A stretch of DNA of 64,000 nucleotides, taken from Timema cristinae. Taxonomy: Eukaryota > Arthropoda > Insecta > Phasmatodea > Timematidae. The notes under the pieces were generated by a model, which worked only from the letters and a program-made list of their open reading frames with translations, was not told the DNA's origin and did not search any database. Below, piece by piece: positions 44,356-54,060 of this stretch (its first letter is position 1; the number at the start of each line of letters is the position of its first letter). The position numbers and the translations under genes were made by a program. The stretch lies in assembly GCA_039000515.1 (NCBI GenBank), contig JBCFYV010000012.1:6654826-6718825 (forward strand), written 5' to 3'.

Positions 44356-44649
44356 ATGATGGACAAGTTACAGCAGCTGGTAAATATTGTTGACGCTGTG
44401 CAGACCGTAAAATTGTGTGATCTAACCTTAGATCAAAAGTACTCGGTGGATAAATTAAAAGCTGTCAATACAAAGTTCGGGAGACGCCTAATAGCCTATA
44501 TAGACGGTGAGTTTAGTGTATTTCTACTCTGTCGTTTTGGTACTCTTACAGATGAAGACGTGTGTGAATTAAATAAAGAAAAACTGGTATTTACCTGCGC
44601 TGGAGTAAAACCCGGTTCACCTAACATTGTGAACTTAGAACGCGTTTAA
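44356..44649 (+). CDS. 97-aa small protein, first gene of the plus-strand module
   Basis: Open from ATGATGGAC with TAA at 44,649. It contains LQQLVNIVDAVQTVKL, KFGRRLIAYIDGEFSVFL and FGTLTDEDVCELNKEKLVF, spaced like a small all-beta domain followed by a helix. Short proteins of this pattern (KFG, then VFL, then LN) occur near insect mobile loci in my memory, but I cannot name a function. It begins ~50 bases after a TATA box and 79 nt before the next gene. The intact frame suggests either recent arrival or constraint. Confidence 0.6.
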   Translation: MMDKLQQLVNIVDAVQTVKLCDLTLDQKYSVDKLKAVNTKFGRRLIAYIDGEFSVFLLCRFGTLTDEDVCELNKEKLVFTCAGVKPGSPNIVNLERV

Positions 44650-44728
44650 GAGACGGTGCAGTTAACAACGACAACAACGGGCAGCTGTGCGGTTAGTACA
44701 GAACGTTTAGCTCTCAGATACGCTCACC

Positions 44729-45271
44729 ATGCTTAGAACAGCCTATATTAATTTAATGTTTGTAGGTCATACGATTGAGGGGCGTGCCTTTATGACTGGG
44801 GAGAATGTTCACAGTGTGGCGGTGAGTGATAGACAGGTAATTTACAAAATAGAGGAGCGAGGCTATATCGAGTTTTGCGACTCGACCTGTCACACGATAA
44901 GAGCGATGGAAGTTCTACCCTACGAGAGAATTGAAGAGACATACATGGGTGATATGACATGCGCCGTGTATAATTTACGCAAAGGGGATGTTGTGGCTGT
45001 GTTGCCACGCCCTCCACCACCACACTTCCACCACCCGCTGCCTCCGTCCTTCACGACGCCGCCGCCACCAACCCCAGAGTCACCCGAGTATCCACCACCA
45101 GAGTCGCCCGAATATCAACCTCCAGAGTCGTCTACCTACCAGGCATCAGAGTCACCCGAGTACCCGCAACCAGAGTCACCTACGTACCAGTCACCGGCGT
45201 GCCTGCCACCACAGGAGGTAAAGTCTGAAGAACCCGTACATCTCGAGGATTTAACAATGTACAAAAATTAA
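44729..45271 (+). CDS. 180-aa protein with proline-rich PESPEY repeats
   Basis: ATG at 44,729 (MLRTAYINLMFVGH). The N-terminal ~100 residues look globular (VVAVLPRP ends the domain). A Pro-rich stretch (PPPPHFHH, PPPPTPESPEY) and five imperfect 8-9-residue repeats of the form PESPEYQPP follow. The end is acidic (VKSEEPVHLEDLTMYKN). A second, decayed copy at 62,023-63,446 matches in both the N-terminal and C-terminal parts. Function unknown; the repeats resemble docking or activation tails, which is inference. The next ~165 bases are also coding-like in another frame (see 45,255-45,437). Confidence 0.6.
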   Translation: MLRTAYINLMFVGHTIEGRAFMTGENVHSVAVSDRQVIYKIEERGYIEFCDSTCHTIRAMEVLPYERIEETYMGDMTCAVYNLRKGDVVAVLPRPPPPHFHHPLPPSFTTPPPPTPESPEYPPPESPEYQPPESSTYQASESPEYPQPESPTYQSPACLPPQEVKSEEPVHLEDLTMYKN

Positions 45272-45437
45272 AGGTGAAACGCCCAACGACTACATACTAG
45301 GTCTGGGCCGTTTCGGTAAAGTTTTCCTTCCAAAGTCAATCTATTATTTGGAATGTAAATGGTTTAAATCTAAAGCACGCTGTATGATATATCTTGGAGA
45401 ACAAAGTGTGATGTTTAAACGTGAATTAATAAATTAG
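45255..45437 (+). pseudogene. Out-of-frame C-terminal extension of the 180-aa gene, or separate small frame
   Basis: Open in another frame from 45,255 to the TAG at 45,437, without an early ATG. It reads DYILGLGRFGKVFLPKSIYY, then CMIYLGEQSVMFKRELIN. The diverged copy at 63,270-63,450 keeps GYIIDLAGFANVFLPK and VMYLDEQCVMF in the same order, so the protein pattern is conserved. It resembles the KFG/VFL domain of the 97-aa protein. A one-base shift or an unrecognised intron separates it from the 180-aa gene. Confidence 0.5.
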
Positions 45438-45643
45438 ACGTGCTCAGGTGTTTGTAGCACTCTGCCGGAGTCATTGGAGCTACCGGTGACATAATTGAAA
45501 AAGGTGCGAGGAGGGAACGCAGTTTGTGAGTAGAGCAAGAGTGTTTATTTTACTGCAATTCCAATTGACATTATACCATTTAAATGCCGCATTTGTGAGA
45601 GATCCTACGCTAAGCTCTCCAATCTTATTCGTTACAAACATAA

Positions 45644-45844
45644 ATGTCTTTAAACATCTCCAAATGCTGCTCACAAGGATGCCTCCTGGGACGAGGAGGT
45701 ATTGTGCAGTGCATTAGACTTGAGGAATACAACCGTGTCAAGTGCTTAAACGAACTTGTGAATAACAAAAGTTATAACGTTGTGCTATCGGAAGGGACCA
45801 TCAATGAACCAAATGTTATTGTGCTCGATTTTGTTGGAGAGTAA
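45644..45844 (+). CDS. 66-aa hypothetical protein
   Basis: ATG at 45,644 (MSLNISKCCSQGCLLGRGGI), Cys-rich at the start (CCSQGC), ending VIVLDFVGE. Unrecognised. It lies in the same orientation 3' of the module and may be its third gene. Short, so uncertain. Confidence 0.35.
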   Translation: MSLNISKCCSQGCLLGRGGIVQCIRLEEYNRVKCLNELVNNKSYNVVLSEGTINEPNVIVLDFVGE

Positions 45845-46235
45845 GATTGCCAGGTAAAAACTGTGGAGACATTGTCAATATACGTTCTAGCACTTCTCAG
45901 CACGTCCTAAACTATTTTGGAGGTGACTTCTACTCATTTTCTAGATGGTAGAAGCGATTATATTCTTTCATGATGTCTTTTAAAGGTAAAAGAGTGATTA
46001 TATGTTTTTCTTGATTTGTATTGGTCAAAAGACCTAAATAATATTGCTGCATGCTGTTATTGTTGTTGTTATTATGAATGTTTTAAATTAAACAATTGCT
46101 GATTGTCAATAAAAAACTGTCAATAAAATGTTATTTTTTAACCCCTTAAATAAGTCGTTTGCAGAATCAAAGACATGAAGGAGATGGCAACATTGTTGTA
46201 GTGACTTAGGTTGCTATACAGAGAGAGAGAAAGTA
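45845..46235. other. AT-rich stretch, no gene seen
   Basis: Includes AATAAA at 46,108 and 46,122 (plus strand), which could end the plus-strand module. Nothing else is recognisable. Confidence 0.4.
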
Positions 46236-46345
46236 TTTTGTCCATAATGTTTGAGACGGTGCTTCTATGATAGTAGAGAGAGAGGGTGTAGACGTTAAAA
46301 TGCAAACATAACAGTTTTATAGTATTTATTCCCACAACACTTAAA
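46236..46345 (-). pseudogene. Remnant of the ATPase start and late promoter region
   Basis: Matches 28,936-29,040 of element 1: the ATG-GAC-AAA start, the GTCTCAAACATT leader, and TTTTAACGTCTACACC. The coding sequence breaks off after the third codon and the TATA stretch is deleted, so the ATPase gene has been removed. Confidence 0.7.
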
Positions 46346-46572
46346 CAACAACAAAAAAAGAAATTTAATATCTGCAAAAATATTTAACTTTTACAAAAAA
46401 ATCATATGTAATACACTTATGAGGATCTTGAAATTATTTTAAATTAATATGTTGTTACGTTTTAAATATGAAACTATATACGCTGACATAATAAATAATA
46501 TTTACACTAAACAAATTATCCGCTTCGCCAAAAAATATTTTGATATAATATATTTAACATATACAAAAAAAA

Positions 46573-46690
46573 ACCACCTCAGTGGCGTAGTTGGTTAACT
46601 CGCTTGGCGTATTGAGCTCGGCTGCTGAGGACGGGGGAAATCGAGGTTCGAATCTCGGTCGGGTGAACTGGGCGTGGTTTTCCTAAATTG
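46573..46690 (+). mobile_element. tRNA-derived SINE head, truncated
   Basis: A box TGGCGTAGTTGGTTAACTCG and B box GGTTCGAATCTCGG are among the best preserved in the window. The copy is cut after GTGGTTTTCCTAAA and lacks the tail. It interrupts the PolB-like fragment that follows. Confidence 0.8.
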
Positions 46691-46844
46691 TTTTCCGCTT
46701 GATGAGCTTGGTTTCTTCTTCAACAAGTATATGAAGAAAGGTATCCACAACATTTTCACCGCTATAGACAACAGGAGGTTTCACACATTTATCTTCGGAA
46801 TTGACTATTACATATGCAAATCCTGATGGCGTATGCTTCGTCAT
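46683..46844 (-). pseudogene. 53-codon fragment of a second-lineage (zinc-finger) PolB
   Basis: Open minus-strand frame MTKHTPSGFAYVIV, then CVKPPVVYSGENVVDTFL and ILVEEE. This is the pattern that in insect zinc-finger PolB proteins precedes the Cys-x2-Cys cluster. It is truncated at the SINE. It now sits behind a copy of the late TATA box (46,903-46,911), so it could even be expressed as a short peptide. It is not part of the polymerase copy at 54,489-57,770. Confidence 0.6.
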
Positions 46845-46902
46845 TTTTGTAGTTGATGAGTGATTAGGGTGTGCAGACTGCGCTTATAAGCTATGCGGGC
46901 TT

Positions 46903-46911
46903 GTATTTATA
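46903..46911 (-). promoter_or_regulatory. Second copy of the late-type TATA box
   Basis: TATAAATAC within a block matching 28,955-29,030 (GCTTATAAGC, then CCTCCCTCCTATCC). It stands 59 bases before the 53-codon frame above. Confidence 0.55.
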
Positions 46912-46987
46912 GGATAGGAGGGAGGTGTGGGTGTAGACGTTAAAACACAAACATAACAGTTTTACAATATTTATTTAAATCGTGAAA

Positions 46988-46991
46988 AAGT
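46988..46991. repeat. Left target duplication of the gypsy element (AAGT)
   Basis: AAGT also follows the right LTR at 53,617-53,620. The interrupted sequence (GTGAAAAAGT, then ATACACAGTG) is the element 2 tandem repeat. Confidence 0.85.
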
Positions 46992-48062
46992 TGTTGTGCG
47001 ACTCTAGTGACCGTTCCGAGACCACGTCGCCCTTAACCCCTTCTTCCTCGAGCCCTCCCCTGCGCGGTCTGCCAAACGGGCCACCGTCCTCCCCAAGGCC
47101 CGTCCACTAAGTTCCAAACACTCTAAGAGATCGCGCCAGGACGAAGGGCTCGATCAAGCTAAAGACCATAAACAATAAAAGGGAAAAAACCCTATTCAAA
47201 GGTAAAAACATGTAATATGATGCAGTAGTTTTAGTCTTAGATTAAGAATAAGAAGGTTATAATAGACATGATAGAATAAGTTAGAGAATAAGACCGAGGA
47301 GGAGGGTTGGGCCCACCCTCCTCTCGATGATAGAGATTGTACATGTATAGACATAAGAAAAAATAAATAATAAACAGCACCTGTCTCCTACCTAATGATT
47401 TAGTTTCATTTCTGTAACCCAAACACCCTTTTGCGCTCAGAACCATTCGGGCTGCCACTTATCCTTCACCCCTCCCCAGCACCTGTCTCCTACCTAATGA
47501 TTTAGTTTCATTTCTTTACCACAAACACTCCTCTGCGCTCAGAACCATTCGGGCTGCCATTTTCCTTCACCCATCCCCCCCCCCTTTTTCTTATAATTCT
47601 TTGCGCTCAGATCCATTCGGGCTGCCACTTATCCTTCACCCATCCCCACCTCCTTTTTTCTTACAATCTTTGTATGCGCTCAGAACCATTCGGGCTGCCA
47701 CACCTCATGACCCCCCCTCCAACACCATTTCCGTACCATCGCAGCAAGGGAGGTATCTGCCGTAAGGTCAGGGGAGAACAATCGTATTTTCAAGGCCCTC
47801 ATCACACTGACACCTTTCCTATATCCATCTGCGTCATCCTCCCCGAAACCTGTTCCCACGCAATCCACCTACCGATTACGACCCCTCTCTCTTCCTCCTC
47901 CTTACTATCTAGTCAACTATCACCCCCTGCTCCTCTCAGACCCCAGAAGAACACACAAAAATGCCTCACCAATAAAAAGGCGCAGCTGAAACTTCGCGAC
48001 CGAGGTTTAGAAGACGCCCCGTCCAGCTCCCCGAAGCATGAAAGGACAGTCGAGGAACGACA
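46992..48062 (+). repeat. 5' LTR
   Basis: TG...CA ends. Contains four copies of CCATTCGGGCTGCCA preceded by GCGCTCAGA at 47,430-47,705, spaced ~80-110 bp, and two copies of a CACCTGTCTCCTACCTAATG block. The frame at 47,674-48,120 is LTR sequence, not a gene. Confidence 0.95.
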
Positions 48063-48065
48063 AGA

Positions 48066-48083
48066 TGGCGCCCAACGTGAGGC
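48066..48083 (+). other. Primer-binding site
   Basis: TGGCGCCCAACGTGAGG begins three bases after the LTR, the usual position for tRNA priming of minus-strand synthesis. I do not name the tRNA. Confidence 0.8.
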
Positions 48084-48240
48084 GACTTCTCCTGAACAAG
48101 AGAGAAGAGTGACCGGCTGAAGCCAGCAGAGAACCCAAAACCTAAGGACTCACCACTTTTCCGAGTTCAGATAAACTCGGTGGCGCCCTAAAAAAAAAAA
48201 AAAAAAACATTAAAAAAACATTAAAAAACATTTAAAAAAA

Positions 48241-49173
48241 ATGCCAAGACGTACCCGACATCAGTGCGGTTTCCCCGCCTGCCCCGGGAAGGGAGAAAGA
48301 ACAATCTACTGTGATAAGTGCGAGGAATGGTATCATTTCCTCTGTTTAAACTGGGAAGAAAAAGACAGAGATACCACTGGGCTCCAATTCATCTGCCAAC
48401 CCTGCAATGAAAAGACGGCCGCTGAGCACGACGAACTTGAAGAACTCCGCCGAAAGGCAAGCCAATCCCCCGCCATACTAGCCACCAATCCCACGCAGCC
48501 CACCTTCCAGCCTATTCTCCCCGGATTCTCAGGCCTGGACTATGAAGAAACGGCAGCATTTCTGAGGAAGTGCGAAGCAATCCTCCAGGACAGCAACACA
48601 CCCAAGGAGCTATGGACAACGCTGGTGAAGGAAAGATTGAATCAAGACGCCGCGCAGTGGTGGAAATACTATGAGGGATATTCCAACACTTGGGAAGAAC
48701 TTCAAAAAAGGCTTCAAGAACGATTCGACTCTCCACCACTGAGAGTCAAACTCCAAGCGAAGCTATATGGGGAAGCCCAGACAGCCAGAGAATCTACCGA
48801 CCATTTCATTCTCAGAAAGATGAGACTGTACAAGCGATTCTTCCCCACCGCTCCCGACGAGCAAATTCTACCCCTCATAAGTGAGCTCCTCCACCCCACC
48901 ATACGGCCATTTATCACCTCCGTCCCACCCACTACCATAGACCAATTACTAGAGCGAGCTCAGGCAGTGCAACGAGATATACTCCCATCCTCCCCTCACG
49001 AGCCGCCAAGGCCCCTTCCCCTCCGAAATACCCGAACCCCTCCTCAATGTCACTTCTGTCCCGCCCAGCATTTCCACCGAGAGTGCCCCGTACTCCTCGC
49101 AAGAAGAACCATGGACAGACCACACAACGCACAAACCACACAACCTAGCACGGGAAACGGAACCAGGGGATGA
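48241..49173 (+). CDS. gag: Gag with N-terminal PHD finger
   Basis: 310 residues, intact, starting after an A-rich leader. Residues 9-55 form a C4HC3 PHD-type finger: Cys9, 14, 24, 27, His32, Cys35, 52 and 55, with Trp30 before the His. The capsid-like Retrotrans_gag region follows (FSGLDYEETAAFLRKCEAIL, then AAQWWKYYEG and LQERFDSPP) to about residue 240. A variant zinc knuckle comes last (CHFCPAQHFHREC). PHD fingers read histone tails, so this one may guide integration or Gag to chromatin, which is inference. The pol frame overlaps the last ~220 nt in the +1 register. Confidence 0.9.
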   Translation: MPRRTRHQCGFPACPGKGERTIYCDKCEEWYHFLCLNWEEKDRDTTGLQFICQPCNEKTAAEHDELEELRRKASQSPAILATNPTQPTFQPILPGFSGLDYEETAAFLRKCEAILQDSNTPKELWTTLVKERLNQDAAQWWKYYEGYSNTWEELQKRLQERFDSPPLRVKLQAKLYGEAQTARESTDHFILRKMRLYKRFFPTAPDEQILPLISELLHPTIRPFITSVPPTTIDQLLERAQAVQRDILPSSPHEPPRPLPLRNTRTPPQCHFCPAQHFHRECPVLLARRTMDRPHNAQTTQPSTGNGTRG

Positions 49174-52100
49174 AAACGAGGCCGAACTCATCCCGGCCCA
49201 ACAGGCCATACTTAGCAGTGGACCACCGTCAAACTTACCCCGAATCCCAGTTCGCACGCCCTCAAGAGAGCTTCGAGCCGTCCTAGACTCCGGAGCATCA
49301 CAGAACTTCGTCAGGACCTCAGCCCTCGACTCTCACACACGGGAACGGATGGTCAAGGCACCCACCTCGGTGTCTCTAGCCAAGGAAGGAACGGAACTAA
49401 ACATTCGAGGCCACTGCCAGCTACATATAGAAATAGGGCTCAAGAAAATGGTCATAACGTGTCTAGTCGCAGACGATCTCGTCGAAGAAATTCTTCTGGG
49501 TCATACGTGGCTCTCCGAGCAAGAGGTAATAGTGGATTACCAGCGCGCATGCGTAATATTCGGAAAAGAGCAAAGAGAACAAGTGTATTGGGTAGCGAAG
49601 GAACCAGGGAAGGTCAACCCCTTCAACTCTGAGGAAGTACGACACGACTTTCCCCCAGAACTACAAACCCACCTCTTCCAAGTCATCAAGCAGCATCAGA
49701 AGGCCTTCGACCTTTTCAATCCCCAAAATCAAACGAATTGCACACAACATCAGATCCGCCTGAAGAATGACCGCCCCATCAGAGGACCCACCTACAGATA
49801 CTCGCTCCAAAAGAAACAAATAATCCAAACCCAGGTCGAGGAAATGCTCAGAACCAATATCATAGAGTCCAGCACGTCACAGTACCAAGCACCAATAGTC
49901 ATCGTTGAGAGAAAGGAAAAAACTCCTAGATTCTGCGTAGATTATTGACTACTCAATGCCAACACAGAAGAAGAAAACTGCCCGCGTATTCATATCCCTC
50001 AGTTACTTCAAGAAATAGGTCCAGCCAAAATATTCAATACCTTAGATCTTAAATCGGGGTATTGGCAGATTCCATTAGACCCTGAATGCAGACACCTCAC
50101 AGCGTTCAGCACGCCCAATGGCGAAACCTATCAATTCAAGGTCATGCCCTTTGGGTTAAAAGGGGCACCGGGGACATTCCAAAAAATGATGAGCCAGAAG
50201 GTCTTAGCAGGATACCAGGGAAAATTTTGTTTTGCTTACATGGACGATATTATAGTATTTTCAAACTCTTACGAAGAGCATCTAGAGCATCTAAAAAGGG
50301 TTTTGGAACGGCTTGAAATGTACCGACTCACAGGTGCCATGAAGAAGTGCGAGTTCGGGAAAACCACGCTCAAATACTTGGGACATATCATCTCCTCAGA
50401 AGGAAATAGCCCAAACCCCGAACAGCTCAAGGTGATCCAAGAATATCCCACCCCAAAACACGGCGGCAGCTCCAGCAATTCCTCGGGACCTGCAACTGGT
50501 TACGAGAGTTCATTCCGAACATGGCCCATATCACCAGCCTACTCACCACCAGATCAGGAGCAACTCAGAAATGGAAATGGGGTGCTCCAGAGCAAAAAGC
50601 CTTTGAACAGACAAAAGAAGCATTTAAACACATCCAAGCCCTGCACCGACCTGACCCAGAGATACCCTTCTGTCTTCAAACCGACGCCAGTGGAATAGGA
50701 TTAGGTGCGGTCTTGTATCAAGAAGTAGAAGGACACCGAAAGATTATTTCCTATGTTAGCGCAAAGCTATCACCCGCGGAACGCCGATACCACAACAATG
50801 AGCAAGAATGCCTCGCCATAATATGGGCAATCAAAAGGTATCAGATCTACTTAGACAAACCATTCACATTAAGAACAGACGCAAAATGCCTGACGTGGCT
50901 AAACAATATGAAGGACGGCAGATCAAAGCTAACCCGTTGGTCCCTGCTACTACAGGAGTACAGCTTCACGCTCCAACACCGACCAGGAAAGGAGAACGAG
51001 CTACCAGACGCCCTATCAAGGAACCCGGGAGAAGAATCCACGGAAGATAACACACGAGAGTGGAACCGTATGATGCCCCCAGAAACTCCTCTTCCCCCAC
51101 CCGAGCCACTCCGCCTCCTCAACTTACCATCCACCCCGACCCTACCCGAAAGGGTCATCAAGGCCCAACACACAGACCCCTACATCCAGAAACAAATAAG
51201 ACGTCCGGAAGACATCGCAAAAATCCCCGTAGACCAACGGTCCAGACAAGAAAGGCTCCATGCGGCCAGATTCACTCGGCAAGACGGCGCATTGTTGTAT
51301 AAAGACTATCCAGAGCAAGCAATGAAGATTGTAGCCCCTCCAGCAATGAGAGAAGAGATTCTGATATACTTCCACGACCACGCAGAGGCGGGCCACCACG
51401 GAGAAAAAAATACTCTTCAGAATCTTAGGAAACAATACTCCTGGAAAGGAGTAACCAGAGACGTCCGAAAGCACGTCCGAGATTGCCATACATGCGCCAC
51501 GATGAAGACGTCAGGGAGAACGACGAAGACGCCATGGAAGGCCAGAAAGCCGACTTCGCCCTGGAAAGAGGTCGCACTAGACCTGATGGGGCCATACCCC
51601 AGATCAACCAAAGGGAAGCGGTTTCTCTTAGTCATCACCGACCTTTTCTCTCGATGGACGGAGGCCTTTCCACTCTCGAAATCCAACGTTCCTCAAATCC
51701 AACGAATCTTGGAACAAGAAATCATCCCCAGATGGGGATACCCCGCAGCACTTCTTACAGACAACGGTCCGCAATTCCGCTCGTCTGCGTGGAAGAAAAT
51801 CTGCCAAGCCTGGAAAACCAAAAGGTGGACAACCGCAGCGTACCACCCAAGGGAGAATCCAGTCGAACGGAGAAATCAAGAACTAAAGGTGGGAATTCGC
51901 ACGAGTCTCCAAGGAAAGGATCATCGCCAGTGGGACAAAGCCATTCCAAAAATCCTCTTCCATCTCCGAAACAGAAGAAACGAGGCCACCGGGTTCACCC
52001 CCAGCGAACTTCTTTTCGGGCAACTGCTCAGACGGCCCGAAGACTGGGATTCAGAGGCAGAGCAAACACCTATCCCAGAAGAGGCAGATCAACGTCAACT

Positions 52101-52442
52101 ACGGTACAAAGACTACTGTCCCAACACACAGAAGCAAGACTGCACCAGGAGAAGTACCAGGAACGGTACTTAGGGAGACGGGCAGCAGCCGAAAAGGACC
52201 CCCTGCCCATAGGAGCCAGCGTCCTTATGAGGAACCACACCTTGTCCAACGCAGCAGAAGGAGTCCACGCCGGATTTTGCCCCAAGTGGACAGGGCCCTA
52301 CACCATCCAAAGGCAGTGTGGACAACACATGTACCAGATCCTACTAGACTCAAACCCACAAGCAAACGAGATCAAGGCTCACCGAGATCAGCTTCAACTG
52401 AGACCTTCAAGCAGGCCACAGGACGAAGAAGAGCAAGTTTAG
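48956..52442 (+). pseudogene. pol: Pol polyprotein: protease, RT, RNase H, integrase; three lesions
   Basis: The frame is open from about 48,956, +1 to gag. Protease has VLDSGASQNF (about 49,285). RT reads RFCVDY, then a TGA at 49,946-49,948, then LDLKSGYWQIPL, MPFGLKGAPGTFQ and the catalytic YMDD (about 50,240). A frame change near 50,458 leads to RNase H (QTDASGIGLGAVLYQE). The integrase has an HHCC zinc region (HAEAGHHGEKNT, CHTCATMK) and a perfect D,D-35-E: Asp354, Asp414 and Glu449 of the 50,521-52,173 frame. A last frame change near 52,110 separates the GPY/F-type C-terminus (PKWTGPYTIQ), which ends at 52,442. The lesions could be real or sequence errors. Confidence 0.93.
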
Positions 52443-52535
52443 ATCGGAACAAAGTGTTTACAAAAAGTGCCGGGTTATCAGAAAGTGTTCGAAGTGACCG
52501 CGAGTGAACTTACGTCTCGGAACTGGTCAACTTTA

Positions 52536-52546
52536 CAAGGGGGAAT
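52536..52546 (+). other. Polypurine tract
   Basis: AAGGGGGAAT directly before the 3' LTR, the plus-strand primer site. Confidence 0.8.
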
Positions 52547-53616
52547 TGTTGTGCGACTCTAGTGACCGTTCCGAGACCACGTCGCCCTTAACCCCTTCTT
52601 CCTCGAGCCCTCCCCTGCGCGGTCTGCCAAACGGGCCACCGTCCTCCCCAAGGCCCGTCCACTAAGTTCCAAACACTCTAAGAGATCGCGCCAGGACGAA
52701 GGGCTCGATCAAGCTAAAGACCATAAACAATAAAAGGGAAAAAACCCTATTCAAAGGTAAAAACATGTAATATGATGCAGTAGTTTTAGTCTTAGATTAA
52801 GAATAAGAAGGTTATAATAGACATGATAGAATAAGTTAGAGAATAAGACCGAGGAGGAGGGTTGGGCCCACCCTCCTCTCGATGATAGAGATTGTACATG
52901 TATAGACATAAGAAAAAAATAAATAATAAACAGCACCTGTCTCCTACCTAATGATTTAGTTTCATTTCTGTAACCCAAACACCCTTTTGCGCTCAGAACC
53001 ATTCGGGCTGCCACTTATCCTTCACCCCTCCCCAGCACCTGTCTCCTACCTAATGATTTAGTTTCATTTCTTTACCACAAACACTCCTCTGCGCTCAGAA
53101 CCATTCGGGCTGCCATTTTCCTTCACCCATCCCCCCCCCTTTTTCTTATAATTCTTTGCGCTCAGATCCATTCGGGCTGCCACTTATCCTTCACCCATCC
53201 CCACCTCCTTTTTTCTTACAATCTTTGTATGCGCTCAGAACCATTCGGGCTGCCACACCTCATGACCCCCCCTCCAACACCATTTCCGTACCATCGCAGG
53301 AAGGGAGGTATCTGCTGTAAGGTCAGGGGAGAACAATCGTATTTTCAAGGCCCTCATCACACTGACACCTTTCCTATATCCATCTGCGTCATCCTCCCCA
53401 AAACCTGTTCCCACGCAATCCACCTACCGATTACGACCCCTCTCTCTTCCTCCTCCTTACTATCTAGTCAACTATCACCCCCTGCTCCTCTCAGACCCCA
53501 GAAGAACACACCAAAAATGCCTCACCAATAAAAAGGCGCAGCTGAAACTTCGCGACCGAGGTTTAGAAGGCCCCGTCCAGCTCCCCGAAGCATGAAAGGA
53601 CAGTCGAGGAACGACA
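52547..53616 (+). repeat. 3' LTR
   Basis: Near-identical to the 5' LTR. Visible differences are a 2-bp change in AAGACGCCCC versus AAGGCCCC, a shorter C run, and a few substitutions. Confidence 0.95.
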
Positions 53617-54060
53617 AAGTATACACAGTGTAGTATACTGTGAATATTTACAATATATATTTATTAGCATAAAACTAACTTTTTTTTACACACAGTGAAA
53701 AGTATACTGTTAATATTTACAATATTTACACACAGTAAAAAGTATACTGTGAATATTTACAATATATATTTATTAGCATAAATATAACTTTTTTTACACA
53801 CAGGGAAAAGTATACGGTGAATATTTACAATGTTTAATTACACACAGTGAAAAGTATAGTGTGAATGTTTACAATATTTATTTACACACAGTGAAATGTA
53901 TACTGTGAATATTTACAATATTTATTTACACGCAGTGAAAAGTATACTGTGAATATCTAAAATATTTATTTACACACAGTGAAAAGTATACTGTGAATAT
54001 TTACAATATTTATTTACACACCGTGAAAAGTATACGGTGAATATTTACAATATAGGGGGA
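53617..54060. repeat. ~42-bp tandem array, about ten units
   Basis: Each unit holds CACACAGTGAAAAGTATAC and TGTGAATATTTACAATAT. The CACAGT and ACTGTG arms around GTATAC are partly palindromic. Element 1 has only two to three diverged units at the same place (28,990-29,190). Confidence 0.85.

Larger units (their letters stand above)
46992..53616 (+). mobile_element. Ty3/gypsy LTR retrotransposon with PHD-finger Gag
   Basis: 6,625 bp with two ~1,070-bp LTRs that begin TGTTGTGCGACTC and end GGAACGACA, a 4-bp duplication AAGT, a primer-binding site, gag, pol in the order PR-RT-RH-IN (which defines Ty3/gypsy), and a polypurine tract. The LTRs differ by only a handful of changes, so insertion is recent, but pol carries one stop and two frame breaks. 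It lies in the spacer repeats of element 2. Confidence 0.96.

Noticed and set aside
47674..48120. 148-codon frame at the end of the 5' LTR, and its counterpart at 53,229-53,531
   Set aside because: Non-coding LTR sequence; it runs across the primer-binding site.
51483..52442. 319-codon plus-strand frame overlapping the integrase
   Set aside because: Only its last ~100 codons are real, as the frame-shifted integrase C-terminus; the earlier part is a shadow of the 50,521-52,173 frame.
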